A DNA stretch of 64,000 nt from Cylindrodendrum hubeiense (GCA_014621425.1 JAANBB010000053.1:94638-158637), one strand, 5' to 3'; positions 23,031 through 35,656 are shown, counted from the first letter of the stretch. Program-made: numbers and translations. Notes: generated by a model not told the origin, from the letters alone.

Positions 23031-23847
23031 ATGAGCTTCAAGCTGCTGTGGAAATACAACTTTGGTAGAGCTAACTTATCGGTAAAATCGTATAGAATCC
23101 TTCGCCCCACTTGGTGCAAATGGTGTGGGCTTGGTAAGCTAATCACAACTACTGAATTTTTGCTACCTGATTTAACTTCCACTCTTACTCCCTCACCTAC
23201 CTATAAATCTCAAAAGCTGTAATTTATTGATGAAAATAACAATGGCTAGCTTTATAGATATGATACACATATCGGAAACCTTGTGTAGTTTGTTAGTAGG
23301 AGCAGCCCTTAGTACAGTTTTTATCTATCTACATAGTAAGAGCTCGAAATAGTAAAAAAATAAAAGAAAGTAATAATCTAGCTATTATTTAGGGGATACA
23401 AATATAGAAAGTAATTGTTATAATATTTTCTAATATCTTCAAAGAGAATTCTTTTTTTAATAAATAATTATAACCTTCTGGTCGAGTTGAATAGATTCAA
23501 GTAACAAATTATTACCTGAGTAGAACGAATAGAGAGAGGTTGGGTATCAGGCATTCTCTCAAACTACGAAGTGATCCGGAAGGAACGACAGGGGGTGTCA
23601 CGTTACCTTTTCTCTCAGTGTCTTTCAAGTTATATCCGTCCCTAGACCCGGGACTATGCAGCTGTACCAGCCCCTCGTACACACGTTTTTTCTCAATACT
23701 ATACTAAGCATAGAAATGAAGGATACTTGTTCACAACCCTCACATTCTAAAGCAGTACTCAATAACACATAATTATAACTACTTGAATATGTACTTGTGG
23801 TAAATTGTTATGTACATCTATCATAACATAAACTGATTCCTCAAGCT
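23031..23847. other. AT-rich intergenic stretch
   Basis: From about 23200 to 23510 the sequence is strongly A+T-rich, with many TA steps and no ORF of note, unlike its GC-rich neighbours. It could be an old repeat mutated by RIP, but no coding trace is left to identify it. Confidence 0.5.
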
Positions 23848-24668
23848 TTAGTTCTTAGGAACATACTTGACACCTGTGGTAGGGCACGAACTCTTGCTGC
23901 CATCGGGGTCCGCAGCAACAAAGGTACCATCCTGAAGCGAGCCCTTGACATTGTAATGATACCATACCTCATCAAGATACTTACCACTGCAGCCAAGGGT
24001 AACCTTAGCACCGTGTTGCGCCTCAAGGGCAGCCTGGATCGCGCTGGATGTGTATGTCTTGGAGGTGGAGGGCGTGATGCCTGCTGCCTTGAGCCAATCG
24101 TAGGTCGGGAGCGTCTTAAACAGCGAGACTAAAGTCTTCACATAGTCCCCCACCTCCTCACCGGTCTGGTAGTTGGAATAGCAGCTGGGGTTAAGCGTGC
24201 TAATGCAGGTACCATGCTTGCTGAACTCATGCTCCCAGAACGACTCATCATCGCCGTCATCACTGACCCAATAAGTCTCAATATAGGACAAGGTAGATGC
24301 GCCGAGGAACTTAGACACCAGACTCTTGATGTTGGTATATTCACGACTAGAGTCGCAGAACTGAGGGTAGGTGCCATCGCAGTAGTCGGGCCACAGACCG
24401 TGGATTGTCCAGGAATCTGGAACATTATTAGCACAGGTACACCTGCTGATGAACAGCGTTGAGACTCACCGGAGGGGCCAGCAGCAGGATCCGTGTCCCA
24501 GAACTGGGTCTGGAGGATCTGTCCGGCCGGGATGAAGCAGCAGGTGTTGGCCACCGCAGTCGTGTTGTGACAAGACAGAGGCAGGTCACTGGGGCACGAG
24601 ACGTTTGAAGCAGCGATGACGCCTGACAGGGCTGCCATAACAGGAATGATTGATCGAAGAGAAGCCAT
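23848..24668 (-). CDS. Secreted ribonuclease T2
   Basis: An extracellular or vacuolar endoribonuclease that cleaves RNA through 2',3'-cyclic phosphates. Exons complement(24470-24668) and complement(23848-24416) give 255 aa. Residues 1-20 are a signal peptide (MASLRSIIPVMAALSGVIAA). Both catalytic segments are intact: CAS I, DSWTIHGLWP, formed directly at the splice junction with its His, and CAS II, FWEHEFSKHGTC, with Glu, Lys and His. Many paired Cys (SCPSDLPLSCHNTT, NTCCF, KHGTC, NPSC, LGCSG, SSCPTT) fit the disulfide pattern of fungal T2 enzymes. The intron has GTGAGT and a GCTAATAA branch-like site. Length is that of typical fungal T2 RNases without the yeast C-terminal extension. Isolated gene with no operon-like partner. 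Confidence 0.95.
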
Positions 24669-25674
24669 TGTGAAGTATTTGCTTGATGTTTGTGCAGAAG
24701 ATATCGAGCACTTGGTCCGGTTGGGCGAAGGTAGGAAATATATACACTTTTCTACAACCTTCCTTCTATGTTTTGAAACAGGGGCAGTGACATATCAGGC
24801 TAGTTAGTCAAACGAAAAAAGAAGGTGTTTTTGAGATGGACTCCAAACAGAAGCTGTACGATAACAACCATCAATATGTTTCCCGGGGCCCACGTGCGAC
24901 AGTAGTAAACGGAGGTGGCCAAGGGCGCCCAGCCAATGAGACAACAGAGGCAAGCAGAGGCGGACGATGATCGACACGCCCAGGGCCTTTTGAAGCCGAA
25001 GTAAAGTTTCAAGCTGCTGATCATGCGTTGATTGCGCGCCTGTAGGATGGCCCACCGAGGCAGCTCCAGTGCGACAAACAGATTTATTCGAGACGATGCT
25101 CCAATCCGCATCCAGGAGACGGCCAACAGGGCCCGGATGGGTGAGTGATTGGCAAGGCCAGGATCCGCCCTGGCGGGATCCCTGCACCAAGTGGGCTAAA
25201 ACATGGCTAATTCCTTGACCGAGCTTCCGTCTTAGCTAAATTGCAGCGAGCAAAAGGCCTGAAAGCACGTCGCAGTGCATGATTTTTGCGGGCATGGGTA
25301 ATGCCGAGTGCCGATGCATTAACCACCTTCTGTTCAAGGGTCAGCGCCTATCGCGTCCCCCACAGCAGAGAGATAGACTGATTGTTGCAGGTAACTGGCC
25401 ACCCATGCCTTCCTCTTTGATCTAGAAGCTCCGCGTACCGGTGCCTCGTCTCTAACCTATGACGCGGTTTGGTCTAAACTCCGGACTCGTGTCTTAATGG
25501 AGGGCCAAGGTGAGCTCTGAGTGGAATGCTGCTGTACTGTGCGTCGGAGAGTAAAACAAGTGTCGATCCACCAATAGAAGTGCTCGTAATCACTCTGAAT
25601 CCCCGCTTCCCCGCACACGCTCGCCACTCGAGTTTTGCTCCATCAACTCACCGCGGTCAGCCCCTGCCAACAAT
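24669..25674. other. Intergenic, no gene seen
   Basis: One kilobase between the RNase T2 start and the F-box-like gene, containing both promoters. Minus-strand readings at 24800-25190 overlap each other in different frames and have no recognisable domain. Confidence 0.5.
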
Positions 25675-26880
25675 ATGTCGACGCAAAAGTTGCCCACCGA
25701 GATCCTTCTCTTGGTGGTTGAGTCCCTAGTCTCAGGACACTCGGGTGCAATCTTCCCTCCGTGTCATGCAATAACCAAAACACTCCTAGCCCTCACAAGC
25801 GTTTGCCGGGCAACCCGCCCGGTAGCGTCGGAGCTGCTGTGGCAGTATTGCCTCTACATCGACTCGAAAAGCAGAGCCTTCAACTTTGTGCAGTGCTTAA
25901 CATCTGCATCCCTCGCAGGGACCCTTCCGATCCATCGCGAGGCTAGGCTCTTCCTTAGGCCATTCCATTCTGAAGATGAAGAGGTCAGTGCCTCGCCGCT
26001 ACAGTCCGATACCGGTATTCAGGACGACGATCAGGATACCTCGGCATCTTCCGGAGGGTCTTGGACTACACTGGAAAGCCCCCTATCCTCGTCATTCAAT
26101 TCATATTGGTCCAACTCACCTCTTGCGGATCTTCCAACAGCCATAATGGTACGGGATATTTTTATGACTCTGGCTCCAATACTGAAATTGCTTGTCATCG
26201 ACATGCCCCTACGGTTCCTCTACCCAGAAGATGACAAAGAAGGCGTTCGCCCAATTTTGAGACGCGGGTTCGAAACTCTTGTACACCTAGAAGAATTCGT
26301 CAGTGTCCGCGATGAGCTGTTCCTTGCGACAGAAGAGCATCGACTCGAGCCTGAGGTATGGGCAACGTGCTGGCCGAAACTGCGGCGACTGGCCCTTTAC
26401 AACCCAAATATGGATCCAGGAGATAAAATTTGGGGAGGAATGGCCGGGCTTCCCGACTTTGAACTAGGAGTCTTCACTCGTGCTGATGCACATGTGTTTG
26501 TCGAGGAAGATGGCGTTTCTGTAGTGAATGTAAAACAGAAATGGATAGAGGCAGTTGCTGCTAGTCAAGGACGAACAGAATCAACCCACCAGGATCAACA
26601 TGGGGATCCAAGAGCTGTTTCACTGGTCTTCGTCAATTACACTAATGACCGGATGGACTTTACCGGTTTTGAGAAGACTTGGCATGAGATTGATGCGAAC
26701 AATTGCGTCCGGGTTCTGACTGTGGACGTGCCCATTCCAGGAGCCCCTGAAGACCAAGGGCAAATATCATATAATAACTTCAATCCTATTGAGGTTTGTC
26801 AGAGTTGGATAAAAGATCATGCTTTGAATGGTACGCTATGGGCAGAGACACTGTCTGGGCGTGACCAGTACACGAAATAA
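25675..26880 (+). CDS. F-box-like protein of unknown target
   Basis: Single-exon reading frame of 401 aa with an ATG in good context (AACAATATG). The first about 55 residues resemble an F-box: KLPTEILLLVVESLV, then LLALTSVCRATRPVASELLW, i.e. the LPxEI...V...L and CR...xxxLW pattern that docks to Skp1 in SCF ubiquitin ligases. The remainder shows no leucine-rich repeats or WD repeats; it is acidic in the middle (SEDEEVSAS, DDDQDTSASS) and globular toward the C-terminus. Many fungal F-box-like proteins of about this size exist with unknown substrates. It could also be a degenerate member that no longer binds Skp1. Confidence is high that it is a gene, moderate for the F-box. Confidence 0.7.
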   Translation: MSTQKLPTEILLLVVESLVSGHSGAIFPPCHAITKTLLALTSVCRATRPVASELLWQYCLYIDSKSRAFNFVQCLTSASLAGTLPIHREARLFLRPFHSEDEEVSASPLQSDTGIQDDDQDTSASSGGSWTTLESPLSSSFNSYWSNSPLADLPTAIMVRDIFMTLAPILKLLVIDMPLRFLYPEDDKEGVRPILRRGFETLVHLEEFVSVRDELFLATEEHRLEPEVWATCWPKLRRLALYNPNMDPGDKIWGGMAGLPDFELGVFTRADAHVFVEEDGVSVVNVKQKWIEAVAASQGRTESTHQDQHGDPRAVSLVFVNYTNDRMDFTGFEKTWHEIDANNCVRVLTVDVPIPGAPEDQGQISYNNFNPIEVCQSWIKDHALNGTLWAETLSGRDQYTK

Positions 26881-29500
26881 GACGGCTTGGGAGTGATACA
26901 TGTACAAGATAGTCTCTTTGGTCCAATAGACTTCCATATATTAGCTCTTGGTACCATCATATCCCTTCATATGCGCGTGACCCTTGTATTCGCACTTCAT
27001 CTCACACTTTTAAAGACAGTAGTTTTCTGAACGGAATACACCCACCCTACATATGACAGACAATGCCGTGGTTGGACCGTGTTTTTTAATAGACTGGTCG
27101 ATAATTAAGGTGTGCGTGCGAACGTGTGATCCAAGTAGAATCTGCAGCTTGTTGGAAAGTCACGTTGCTAGTGAAGCATGGCCGTAGCAAAACTAGAAGA
27201 TCCAGAAACCGGGATGAAACAATTTGGCCAGAGACCTGCATGAGGATATCATCAGCAGAGAATAATAACGTCATCTGCGTGCTAAATAATGGCCTGTTTA
27301 TCTTAACAAATGGCCTGTTTTTCTTAATAAATGGCCTGTTTTTCTTAAGACATGTTGGATAATTGAAGTGAAGATCTTCAGAGTGGAGCCCTGACAGAAC
27401 GAACCCCACGCCGATTGGATTGTTCACAGCGATGCTATAGTTGATGGAACCCTTCCGCACGCTCCTGTTCGCTGTAACATGAGACAAGCTACCAGAATTG
27501 AGTAAAAGTAGAGTGAGGCGTTTGCAATATCGCCGATCGATTAAGTGGTGACATTATCGATACTTGTGGGAGTGTTCACCCTGTGTCAAATATCGACTTC
27601 AGAGGGCGCTATTGATAACCAGTCGCCTGTCTTTCCTTCTTCCCACTAGCTGCATTCCCCTGCTCCCAGCACGAAGCATTCGTAACTCGCTGTCTATGAT
27701 GGCCGGTCCAGCCCAGTCACCCAGTAACGCTAAATAGGCATAAGGCGCATGTCAGAGACTGAAAGCTAGGTTTTTGCATTTGGAGGCCTCCCCATTCGTA
27801 GGCTACCAAGCTTCTCTTTCCATGCCCGCTTACTTCGCATAGCTTCCTGGCCACGTGGTCCAATAATCATGTTCTCACTTCTCACTTCGGGCTTTACCGG
27901 AGAGTAGTCTACATGCATCAGAGCAAATAAAGGCTGAACCCCTTGTTGTCCCTCCTCGATTCAAGCTCCTCTAATGAGCACTAAACCTTTTGTTTGATGA
28001 AGCCCATCCGCCGCTGTACCATGGACGTCATCAGTACGTGTAGAGCGAGTTGAAAAAGTAAAGTAGATGTATAACACCACTAGGGACAAAAGGGGGCCAC
28101 GGCCAGATAAAAGCAAACAACGGGAGCCGTGATGCTTTCTGCGGGTCGGGGCACACCGGATCATAGAGGCAGGGGCGCATGACAGTCCAACTATCAGCTA
28201 AGTGCAATTTGCAGTCTCGCAGTCTCATGTCCAGCTATTAAAGTGGGCGTTGCACCAGTTCTCATCCCTGCAGATAAATGACAGAAAAGACACCCATGTT
28301 TCCTTCTTCCAATCTCTCACCGAGTTTTTCAAAGCACATCGTCAAGTCGTATCCATTTATTTACATCCAAGCCCCGGACTTGTGTAAACATGCCCCAGAT
28401 TCTTGTTTCGAATACTGTGCGTCCTTTTGCATTTACTGACTTTAAATACAAGAAGTTAGTCTCCGAAACTAGAACGCAACTGTAGGAGGGGATTAATGCT
28501 AAGATATAATACCAATAATCCTTGTCGATTTGTCATGTTCTTATGTCGCTGTCTACAATGGGCAGTACAACTAAGTTACTTAGCAGCTTAAGCAGGCCCG
28601 AGACTTCAGGGACCAATGAATAACCTTGGTTGCAATCTAGAGGCGCCCCCCTCACAAGCTGACAAAGTTCTCTTTGCCCTTCACTTATTTATGACGCCAC
28701 ATAATGTGACGACAAGGCTCATGGATTAGCCTTAGGCAGCCACTCTACCTCGCCTCGGGATTAATTAAAGTTTAATACACAGTTAATTGTAGCAAGTGAT
28801 CTAAACATATTATTTTATAAAACGTAATCCGTCAGTTGTATCTCGGTGCGTCGGAGCGTAGCGTAGGGCTAGGGTCGAAGCATCTCTCATCTACCATGGT
28901 TCACTTCATCCCCCTCTCTGTACATCACTATCACTATCAACAAAAACATAAGTATCTGCCACTTGGCTTTTGTGCAAAAGAGGAGACATTGCTCCGGATC
29001 CACCACCGGCCGTCCCCTGTAATCAGTCAAGAAACACGGCAGAGACCAGGCAGACAGAGGAGCCATTGGCCGACCCCTGCCACATCATGCATGAAACGTG
29101 TTCGTAGTTCTACCAGGCATTGATTTCCCAATCGACACGGCCATCGCCTAAAAGCTTTGGTTTTGATATTAGGTCGAATTCGCCACCCCTCCCGAAGCTT
29201 CCAATTCCCTTCTACTCCCTAACCATCGATAGATCATCTGATCATCCAATTATCAACCGAGCCAATAATCCAGCGTTGCAGCACTTAACCCTACTCACCG
29301 AGCTAAAGCTCACCGTCATCGTCCATTTCGCCAACCTCGCCACACTTGTCATCGTCACCACCCCGGCCTGCGCCTGTGTCAACCGCTTATTCATCAACAT
29401 CAAGCGCGATGGTCACATCTCCCGACGCCTCCATGCTCCTATAGATCCTCAGCCAAGTCTCCCAGGTCTCCATTGCACCTCCTCCTAGTGGATGTAAATT
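26881..29500. other. 2.6-kb gene-free region
   Basis: No gene supported on either strand. It contains the 21-bp tandem repeat at 27288-27350, an A+T-rich interval near 28740-28830, and several CT-rich stretches toward 29350 that may belong to the promoter of the ABC transporter. Confidence 0.5.
27288..27350. repeat. Three tandem copies of a 21-bp unit
   Basis: Copies of AATGGCCTGTTTTTCTTAATA start at 27288, 27309 and 27330, with one or two differences each. There are no spacers, so it is a minisatellite and not a CRISPR array. Confidence 0.85.
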
Positions 29501-29591
29501 CTCACGGTCGATTTTTGCATGCACCTGCATCATGCCCTTCATCTCTCTGACTAGGTCCCTCGAATTGGGTGCAATCCATTGTACGAACTGC

Positions 29592-29687
29592 ATTATGGGC
29601 TGTGTATTCAACGACTGGACGATGAAGGCATGTGACTATATTATGGGCTGGTTATTTAATGACTGGACGATGAAGGCATGTGACTTC
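29592..29687. repeat. 48-bp tandem duplication upstream of the ABC transporter
   Basis: Two adjacent copies (29592-29639 and 29640-29687) of a unit beginning ATTATGGGCTG and containing GACTGGACGATGAAGGCATG, differing at a few positions. The unit length is a multiple of three and stays open in one frame, so it could lie in an unrecognised 5' exon. Confidence 0.8.
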
Positions 29688-29772
29688 AGTCCCCCTTTGA
29701 TCCTAACTTTCGCAGTCCTTTGCATTCTCACTGCTGACCCACCATCCATGGCAAACCACGCGAACCAAACAG

Positions 29773-32172
29773 AGCGAGGGCTTGGAAGATTTTTCTCATT
29801 TGTTTGCCTATCTCAACGCATGTTGCACAATTGATTACCATACTCCGCGATATCAATTGGTTGTCCGACGAGAGCACGGTTGTTATGCATTTGTCGTCTG
29901 TTTTGATGTTCCTCCTTCAGCTCAACCCGTATCTGGAGCACCAGGGACGAGGGTTCCTACCTTTTGTTATTCCGTGGATCATGTCCCTGACCCTCGACAC
30001 TTTTGCCCTCTTTTGGTTAAAATTCTCTTACCAGAAAAACAAAAATCTATTCAAAGCAACAAGCGATGTTGATTTGGGCTTGCGTCTGACTCGATGTCTA
30101 GTCCTGTGGGTTCTGATATACACCTCTAGACCCAAGGCCGAAGCTTCGGTCAAGTATCCCCCTTCGCTGTCTGCGGATCAGTCTGTGAAACGAAGCGTGC
30201 CAGAATTGGGCACATGGGCTTTGTGTTACCAAGGATTTATGGTATACTAAACACTTGGTCTTAATCTACAACAGTATTGACCATAGGGCAGCACTTCTTT
30301 CCCCTTGCGTGGCCAACCAAGAAACCGATGCTTCAATTGAATGCATGTGCGGCTATACTGCTCGCACTTTCATCAAGCTTTGTAAAAGCAGCCGAGGTCC
30401 GCCAAGACGGTATAATAGCCGACAGTGTGAGCGGTGACCGCTTCCCTTTGGAGCTTGCCTGGGGGGCTCTTCTACACCTTTTGAGTCCTGTTTTAGAATT
30501 CTTCCACAAGCAACTCTGGTATGGAGTAAGGAAGTACTCCTTCGAAGCCCTGACAGAAGCGGGCTATTCGCATGCGATGCACCTTTCTGCCGACTATCAT
30601 GACTCAGAAAACTCATCAAGTACACGCCAAGCGGTCAATTCAGGAGGAGAACTTTTAAGTATAATTGAAACAATTCTATTTAATGTTCTCCCTCACTTCA
30701 CCAACGTTAATGTGGCTATTATCTATCTGTCTATGAATCTGGGTCGTTACGAGGCATTTATCATCATCGTGCTGAGCCTTTTCTTCTTGTACGTCGCAAG
30801 AAGACCAGAATCTGGCAGACTGGCCGACTACACCAACGCCAACGTCCAACTACTTCTAGTGCAATCCGATGGGCTTCTTGGGTGGAGGGGGGTGATCAAA
30901 TCTGACCGATTAGACCACGAAATCTCGCGACATAAAGATGCTGTCGCTAAGAGTGGACAAAAATGGTTCGATCTTATGTCATGGACCAGCATTGAATCGC
31001 TCCTGAAGGCAGTCCTTCTTGGAGTGGGGCTGATACTAACCCAAATCTTGCTCGCTCACCGCGAGAAGGCATCTCCTGGCCATTTCGTGGAACTTACATC
31101 ATCTTGGAACCTCCTGACTAACTCGCTGGAATTCTTATTCTCCATTACAACCAACATTCGATATACCATCATCAGGGCTAAAAGCTACTTGGACCTTATT
31201 TCAGAAACACCATCAGTGAAGGACATTCCGGAAGCATTTGGTTTAGCGTCCAAGGGGGGGAAAGTGGAGCTCAGAAATGTCTGCTTCAGTTACAAGGATG
31301 ATCGAATTATTGATGGACTCAGCCTCATTATAGGTCCTGGCCAAGCCGCTGCCATTGTTGGACCGAGCGGCGGAGGAAAGACAACGATCCTCAACCTACT
31401 TCTACGCTTTTACCAGCCGGGGACCGGTTCGGTTCTCATTGATGACCAAGACATTAAAGATGTGACCCTCAAAAGGTTTGTATAATCGTATCTAGCCAAG
31501 CACTAATAGCTGATCATTTTCCAGTCTCCGAAAGGCGATTGCTGTCGTCTCTCAAAGTCCAATACTCTTTGACCGTACTATAATGGAAAATGTTAAGTAC
31601 GCTCGGCCGGACGCGACCAATGAAGATGCACGGGTGGTATGCAGGAAAGCCAGCATCCACGACGAGATCGAGAACTTTTCTGAAGGCAAGTCTTGCACTC
31701 CTACCTCTCTCATCATCATCTTAACTCAGAATAGGCTATCGGACCCTCGTTGGAGAGGGTGGTATGCAAGTCCATGCAAACATCGTTTTGCACTCAGTCT
31801 ACTAACCTATGTGAAGAAAACTCTCGGGTGGACAGAGACAACGTATCGCCCTAGCAAGAGCATACCTGAAGGACGCAGATATACTATTGCTGGATGAAGC
31901 CACTAGCTCAGTGGACATGGAGACTGAGCGTAACATCCAAAAGGCGTTGGATAGCGAGCAGAAACGAACTACACTCATTATTGCGTAAGTTCTTGCAAAG
32001 CACTCACAGTTTCCAAAGCTTATAAATAAGTCATCGACTCTCGACAGTTGTTAGAGCGGACAGGATTTACTTTTTTGATGGGACTCGGATTACTGAAGAA
32101 GGCAGTCACCGAGAGCTACTTGAAGCGGGTGGAAGATATGCAGCTTTCTGGAAGAGTCAACAGGAAAAGTAA
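29773..32172 (+). CDS. ABC half-transporter, HMT1/ABCB type, 5' end unresolved
   Basis: An ATP-driven membrane exporter resembling the vacuolar heavy-metal-tolerance (HMT1) group. Exons: about 29773-30241, 30292-31475, 31525-31685, 31735-31765, 31817-31984 and 32031-32172 (about 718 codons). The first exon, open from 29738, has no usable ATG before 29888, so one or more 5' exons are missing from my model. Hydrophobic helices ([40 protein letters not shown]) precede a six-helix ABC membrane domain. The nucleotide-binding domain is complete: Walker [11 protein letters not shown]-loop VVSQSPILF, signature LSGGQRQR, Walker [13 protein letters not shown] and H-loop IIAHRLSTV, ending FWKSQQEK. Introns 31686-31734 and 31766-31816 must use GC donors (GCAAGT) to keep [11 protein letters not shown] and the LSGGQ frame. 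Substrate unknown. Confidence 0.8.
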
Positions 32173-33110
32173 ATCCACTTGCACTCATAATAGCGGAAGT
32201 AGGCGATTTCTGTAGATTCGAGAAAGTCTTCTAAGTCATTGAAGTTGGAGTCTATGCGAATGTCTGCATTGGTGATTCGTGTGATCCCATGGTCTCACTA
32301 TGGCAGTTGCTGAGGTGGATATAAGAATCATGGTTCTAGCCTCAAGGCATATATAAACCAATTGCGTACAACTTGTCGCCTTGATCCGTAAAAAGTAACG
32401 TAAAATTTCACCAGCTACCATATTTATCCCAGAATCTACATCTACTCATCGTCTCCTGTCCAACCTTCTTAATCACAGTGAGATCGATCATTTATAAGTC
32501 GTGCTTAAATGCATAAACTTCCCCCTTCAAGCTGATGGAGGTGGACTGTGGTATCATGTTGGCTGCGCTTGTGCCTTAGCTACACGCGTGGAAATAGAGA
32601 GCAGTAGTGGTCAGTAGTCAAAAAGACTACCCTGGGTGTCATATTGTGTGATCAGAGTTGAGTTGCATCGTGCGTATGTGGAGTTTGAGTGATTAGAATT
32701 GTGAGACAAGACCTATGACATATCTGATATCATCACAGACATTGATTGGAAATCTTCGCATATGACAATTTTGTCTCTAATAATGTACCTCCGTCAGGTT
32801 GATTTCCAGGCAGATTTCAAGGGAGGCCCATCACTACCCTGAAGGGCAGTGCATGCAAGCCATATACCCCTTGGTTGGTCGACGCAAACTGGCCACCAAT
32901 AAACGAGCCAACTCGTGCATCATCATGTGATCTAGCTATTAAAGTGCGGGCATTCCATCAGGCTAAGCCACCTGGCACGAAATTCCATTCACCTTCCCAT
33001 AGTTCTGTTTCTTCTTTTTTTTTACATCTCGCCCGTTCGTGTCTCATACCTATCGTGTGATCGGCCATTGGCTGCTACCTCAGGCTTCATTCTTCCCGAT
33101 TCTGTCCAAC
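32173..33110. other. Intergenic, no gene seen
   Basis: 938 bases between the ABC transporter stop and the second ankyrin gene. No protein-like reading. The last about 90 bases are T/C-rich (CTTCTTTTTTTTTAC at 33010-33025), consistent with a core promoter for the following gene. Confidence 0.5.
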
Positions 33111-35230
33111 ATGGCTGAGTTGGTCGGACTAGTCGCCAGCAGCTTCACTCTGCTTGAGGTTGCCGATAAATTCACCAACGGCATCTTTCAATTGAAACGG
33201 CTATGGGGCCAAGTGAAAGATGTGCCTGAAACCATTCGGGAGATTCTTGCACGTCTAGACGTTCTCCTTCCCATTGTTATTGAGATCGAGAAAGACTTCG
33301 GCAAAGGAGCGGCAATCTCAGGCAGCAGCGCCGCTGTTTTGAGCTTGTCATATTGCCAGAACGCAATCAATGAGTTGACTTCTATCATCGACGACCTTTC
33401 CCACAATGTCGAATCAGTCGAGAGATTCAAGCGAAATGTAGCCAGGGTCAAGGTCGTATTAAAGAAGGACACTCTGGCAAAGTATGAAAGGAAACTAGAA
33501 TGGGCCATTCAGCTTTTGCTTCTTGCTCAGCAGCTACACACAATGTATGAGAATCTAATAAATATGGGAGCCGACTAACAGGTCACAGAGCCACCTTGAG
33601 ACTCCAACCCGAAGCTATTGTGCAGCACCTAGTCTCCACAGAACTCACCATGCGATCGAAGGCCAACTCAGGAAATCACCAGGAAACATCACCAACTTTC
33701 AAGCAAACTGCCAATAATAATTCGAGTCGTCAACTTTCGCGCCCTTTAAGATCGAAAAATTGCACAGTGCTGCCTTGGAAACGACCGTCATTATTTGGTA
33801 GTTTGGTTTATTCTTCCAAACCTTCGGAGTCAGATGTTATGTGGGGCTCTCCACGTAAGTTTCTGAAAAAAGCAACCTTACCAATTCATATCAGAGGATG
33901 AGCCTAATGCTTACCAGATTATCATGCCCGGATTCAGTTACCTAGATGGATCACAAATAAGGCATGGGAAATAATGTTCTCGGCGGGCCCAAACATGAAT
34001 CTCCGAGCGTACTCTGTTGTTCCGCGGGAAGCCCCTATCCTTCAGTGTGTCAAAACCGGCGACGTGGACACAATGCTTGATCTTTTTCACCAGGGTGCCG
34101 CCTCACCACTGGATAGGGATCAAAATGGCCATGGTCTATTTAAAGTACTGCCCATTCTACCCTTTTCTGCATCCATACTAATCCTTGTATAGATTGCTTG
34201 CGGCGACGGCCAACTTTGTGTGATGAAAAAGCTTCGACAATTATACAACCAGCCTCTTGAGGCTGATTGGGCCACTTCAGCAATAATCGGATGGGTTTCG
34301 AATGGAATGTCAGACAGAAATGAGGACGCTGAGGAGTTCTTCTGCTTCCTCTTGGAGAATGGAGCCTTTCATGATGAAGTCTATGATACCGACTTCCAGT
34401 GGAAGCAATTCTTACGGTTAACACGATTCACATGTTCATATAACCCAAACGTACTGCGTTTTATCTTGCCATGGATATCGCCCAACCACCACACTCTATC
34501 AGTCTGGGAGCGCCTAAGAGTGGTTGCTTTCACTATAATCGATCCGAATTCGATACGTCTGATGCTTCAGCCAGATGGGGCTATTGTTGCCGATGATGTG
34601 CGAGAACTCTGGAAACACGGCATCTCCCTTGCTGTCTGGATTGCACTACTTTCTACAAAATGGATCGCCATATTTCCTTCAAGGGAGAAAGATTGGAGGA
34701 AGTTACGTCAGGATACAGTTGCCCTGACCGAGACCTTAAGCTTTCAACAAGGGCCGTTAGATCTGATCCTTAGCGACGAGAGCAACTTAAGGGGACTGCC
34801 AATCGGGACCGCATTCTCTGCCGTGATCATAGGTGGTATTTTATCAATATGTGATCATAGCAGTTTTAGGCTCGAAGCCAGGTGGGTTCGTCAACTCAAT
34901 ACGGCGCTTCGCAGCTGGCTGGAAGACTTGAGCATTGTCGGCATTGACCTCAATCAATACGGCAGAACTGAGGAGTTTATACCACACAACCGCGGTATTT
35001 CAGATAGCACCTGGGACAATCTTATTGGATGCACTGATCTCGTATTAATTCTAGTGCGGCGCGCGAAGTACTACAATTTCCATCGCATCAAGTTACAAGG
35101 TTTCACCTATGGGCCGAAACCGGAGGACTGGGTATTTACATGGGACTACCCGACGGAGGAGTTTGCTGGCGACTTCTGGGACATGATTGAGAATCAGCCA
35201 TTGAAGATTCCGGGCTCTTGGGTGGACTGA
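33111..35230 (+). CDS. STAND-type N-terminal domain/ankyrin-like protein
   Basis: Putative signalling or cell-fate protein. Exons 33111-33544, 33589-33854, 33918-34144 and 34193-35230 (654 aa). The ATG at 33111 gives MAELVGLVASSFTLLEVADK, the typical start of the fungal N-terminal domain found in front of NACHT and ankyrin proteins; an upstream in-frame extension is ignored. The helical N-domain runs to about residue 145. After a Ser/Asn-rich linker, the third exon carries a block common to this fungal family: YHARIQLPRWITNKAWEIMF, LRAYSVVPREAPILQCVKTG, LFHQGAASPLDRDQNG, i.e. the start of a degenerate ankyrin region that continues with IACGDGQLCVMKKL and FCFLLENGAFHDE. No NTPase domain. The first intron is only 44 nt. 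The last 300 residues have no clear motif. Confidence 0.75.
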
Positions 35231-35656
35231 TAGTTTCATCAGTGGTTGAATTTTGGCTGAATATTTCAGGAGAGAGCAATCACAAAAACTACATTGGACG
35301 TCATATTGTGTGATCTTCCATGAATATTATTGTATTATGAATGCGAAGATGGTTGATCCAAATCTGACCAGATTACGGTTGTGACCCCACAATACAGTGA
35401 AATTAAGGTGTAGGGTGGCATCTGCGGCGTTTCTCCGGCTAAATCGCAACGGAAGCTTGGACACCACTTTCGGAGCGGATCTAGCTTTATCCGAGCTTCA
35501 GGAGGACACGATAATGAGGACAGCTTTAGCTTTACCATGGCGTTCTACGTCGCACCCCCGAAGTCCTTCCATCGTCTCCCTCCAACCGTCCTCCCACATC
35601 CTCAACCCTCGACCGAACCATCCACCCTTCGTGTACTACCACCACTCGTTATCACC

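Noticed and set aside
27288..27350. Possible CRISPR-like array
   Set aside because: Units are contiguous with no unique spacers, and this is a fungal nuclear region.
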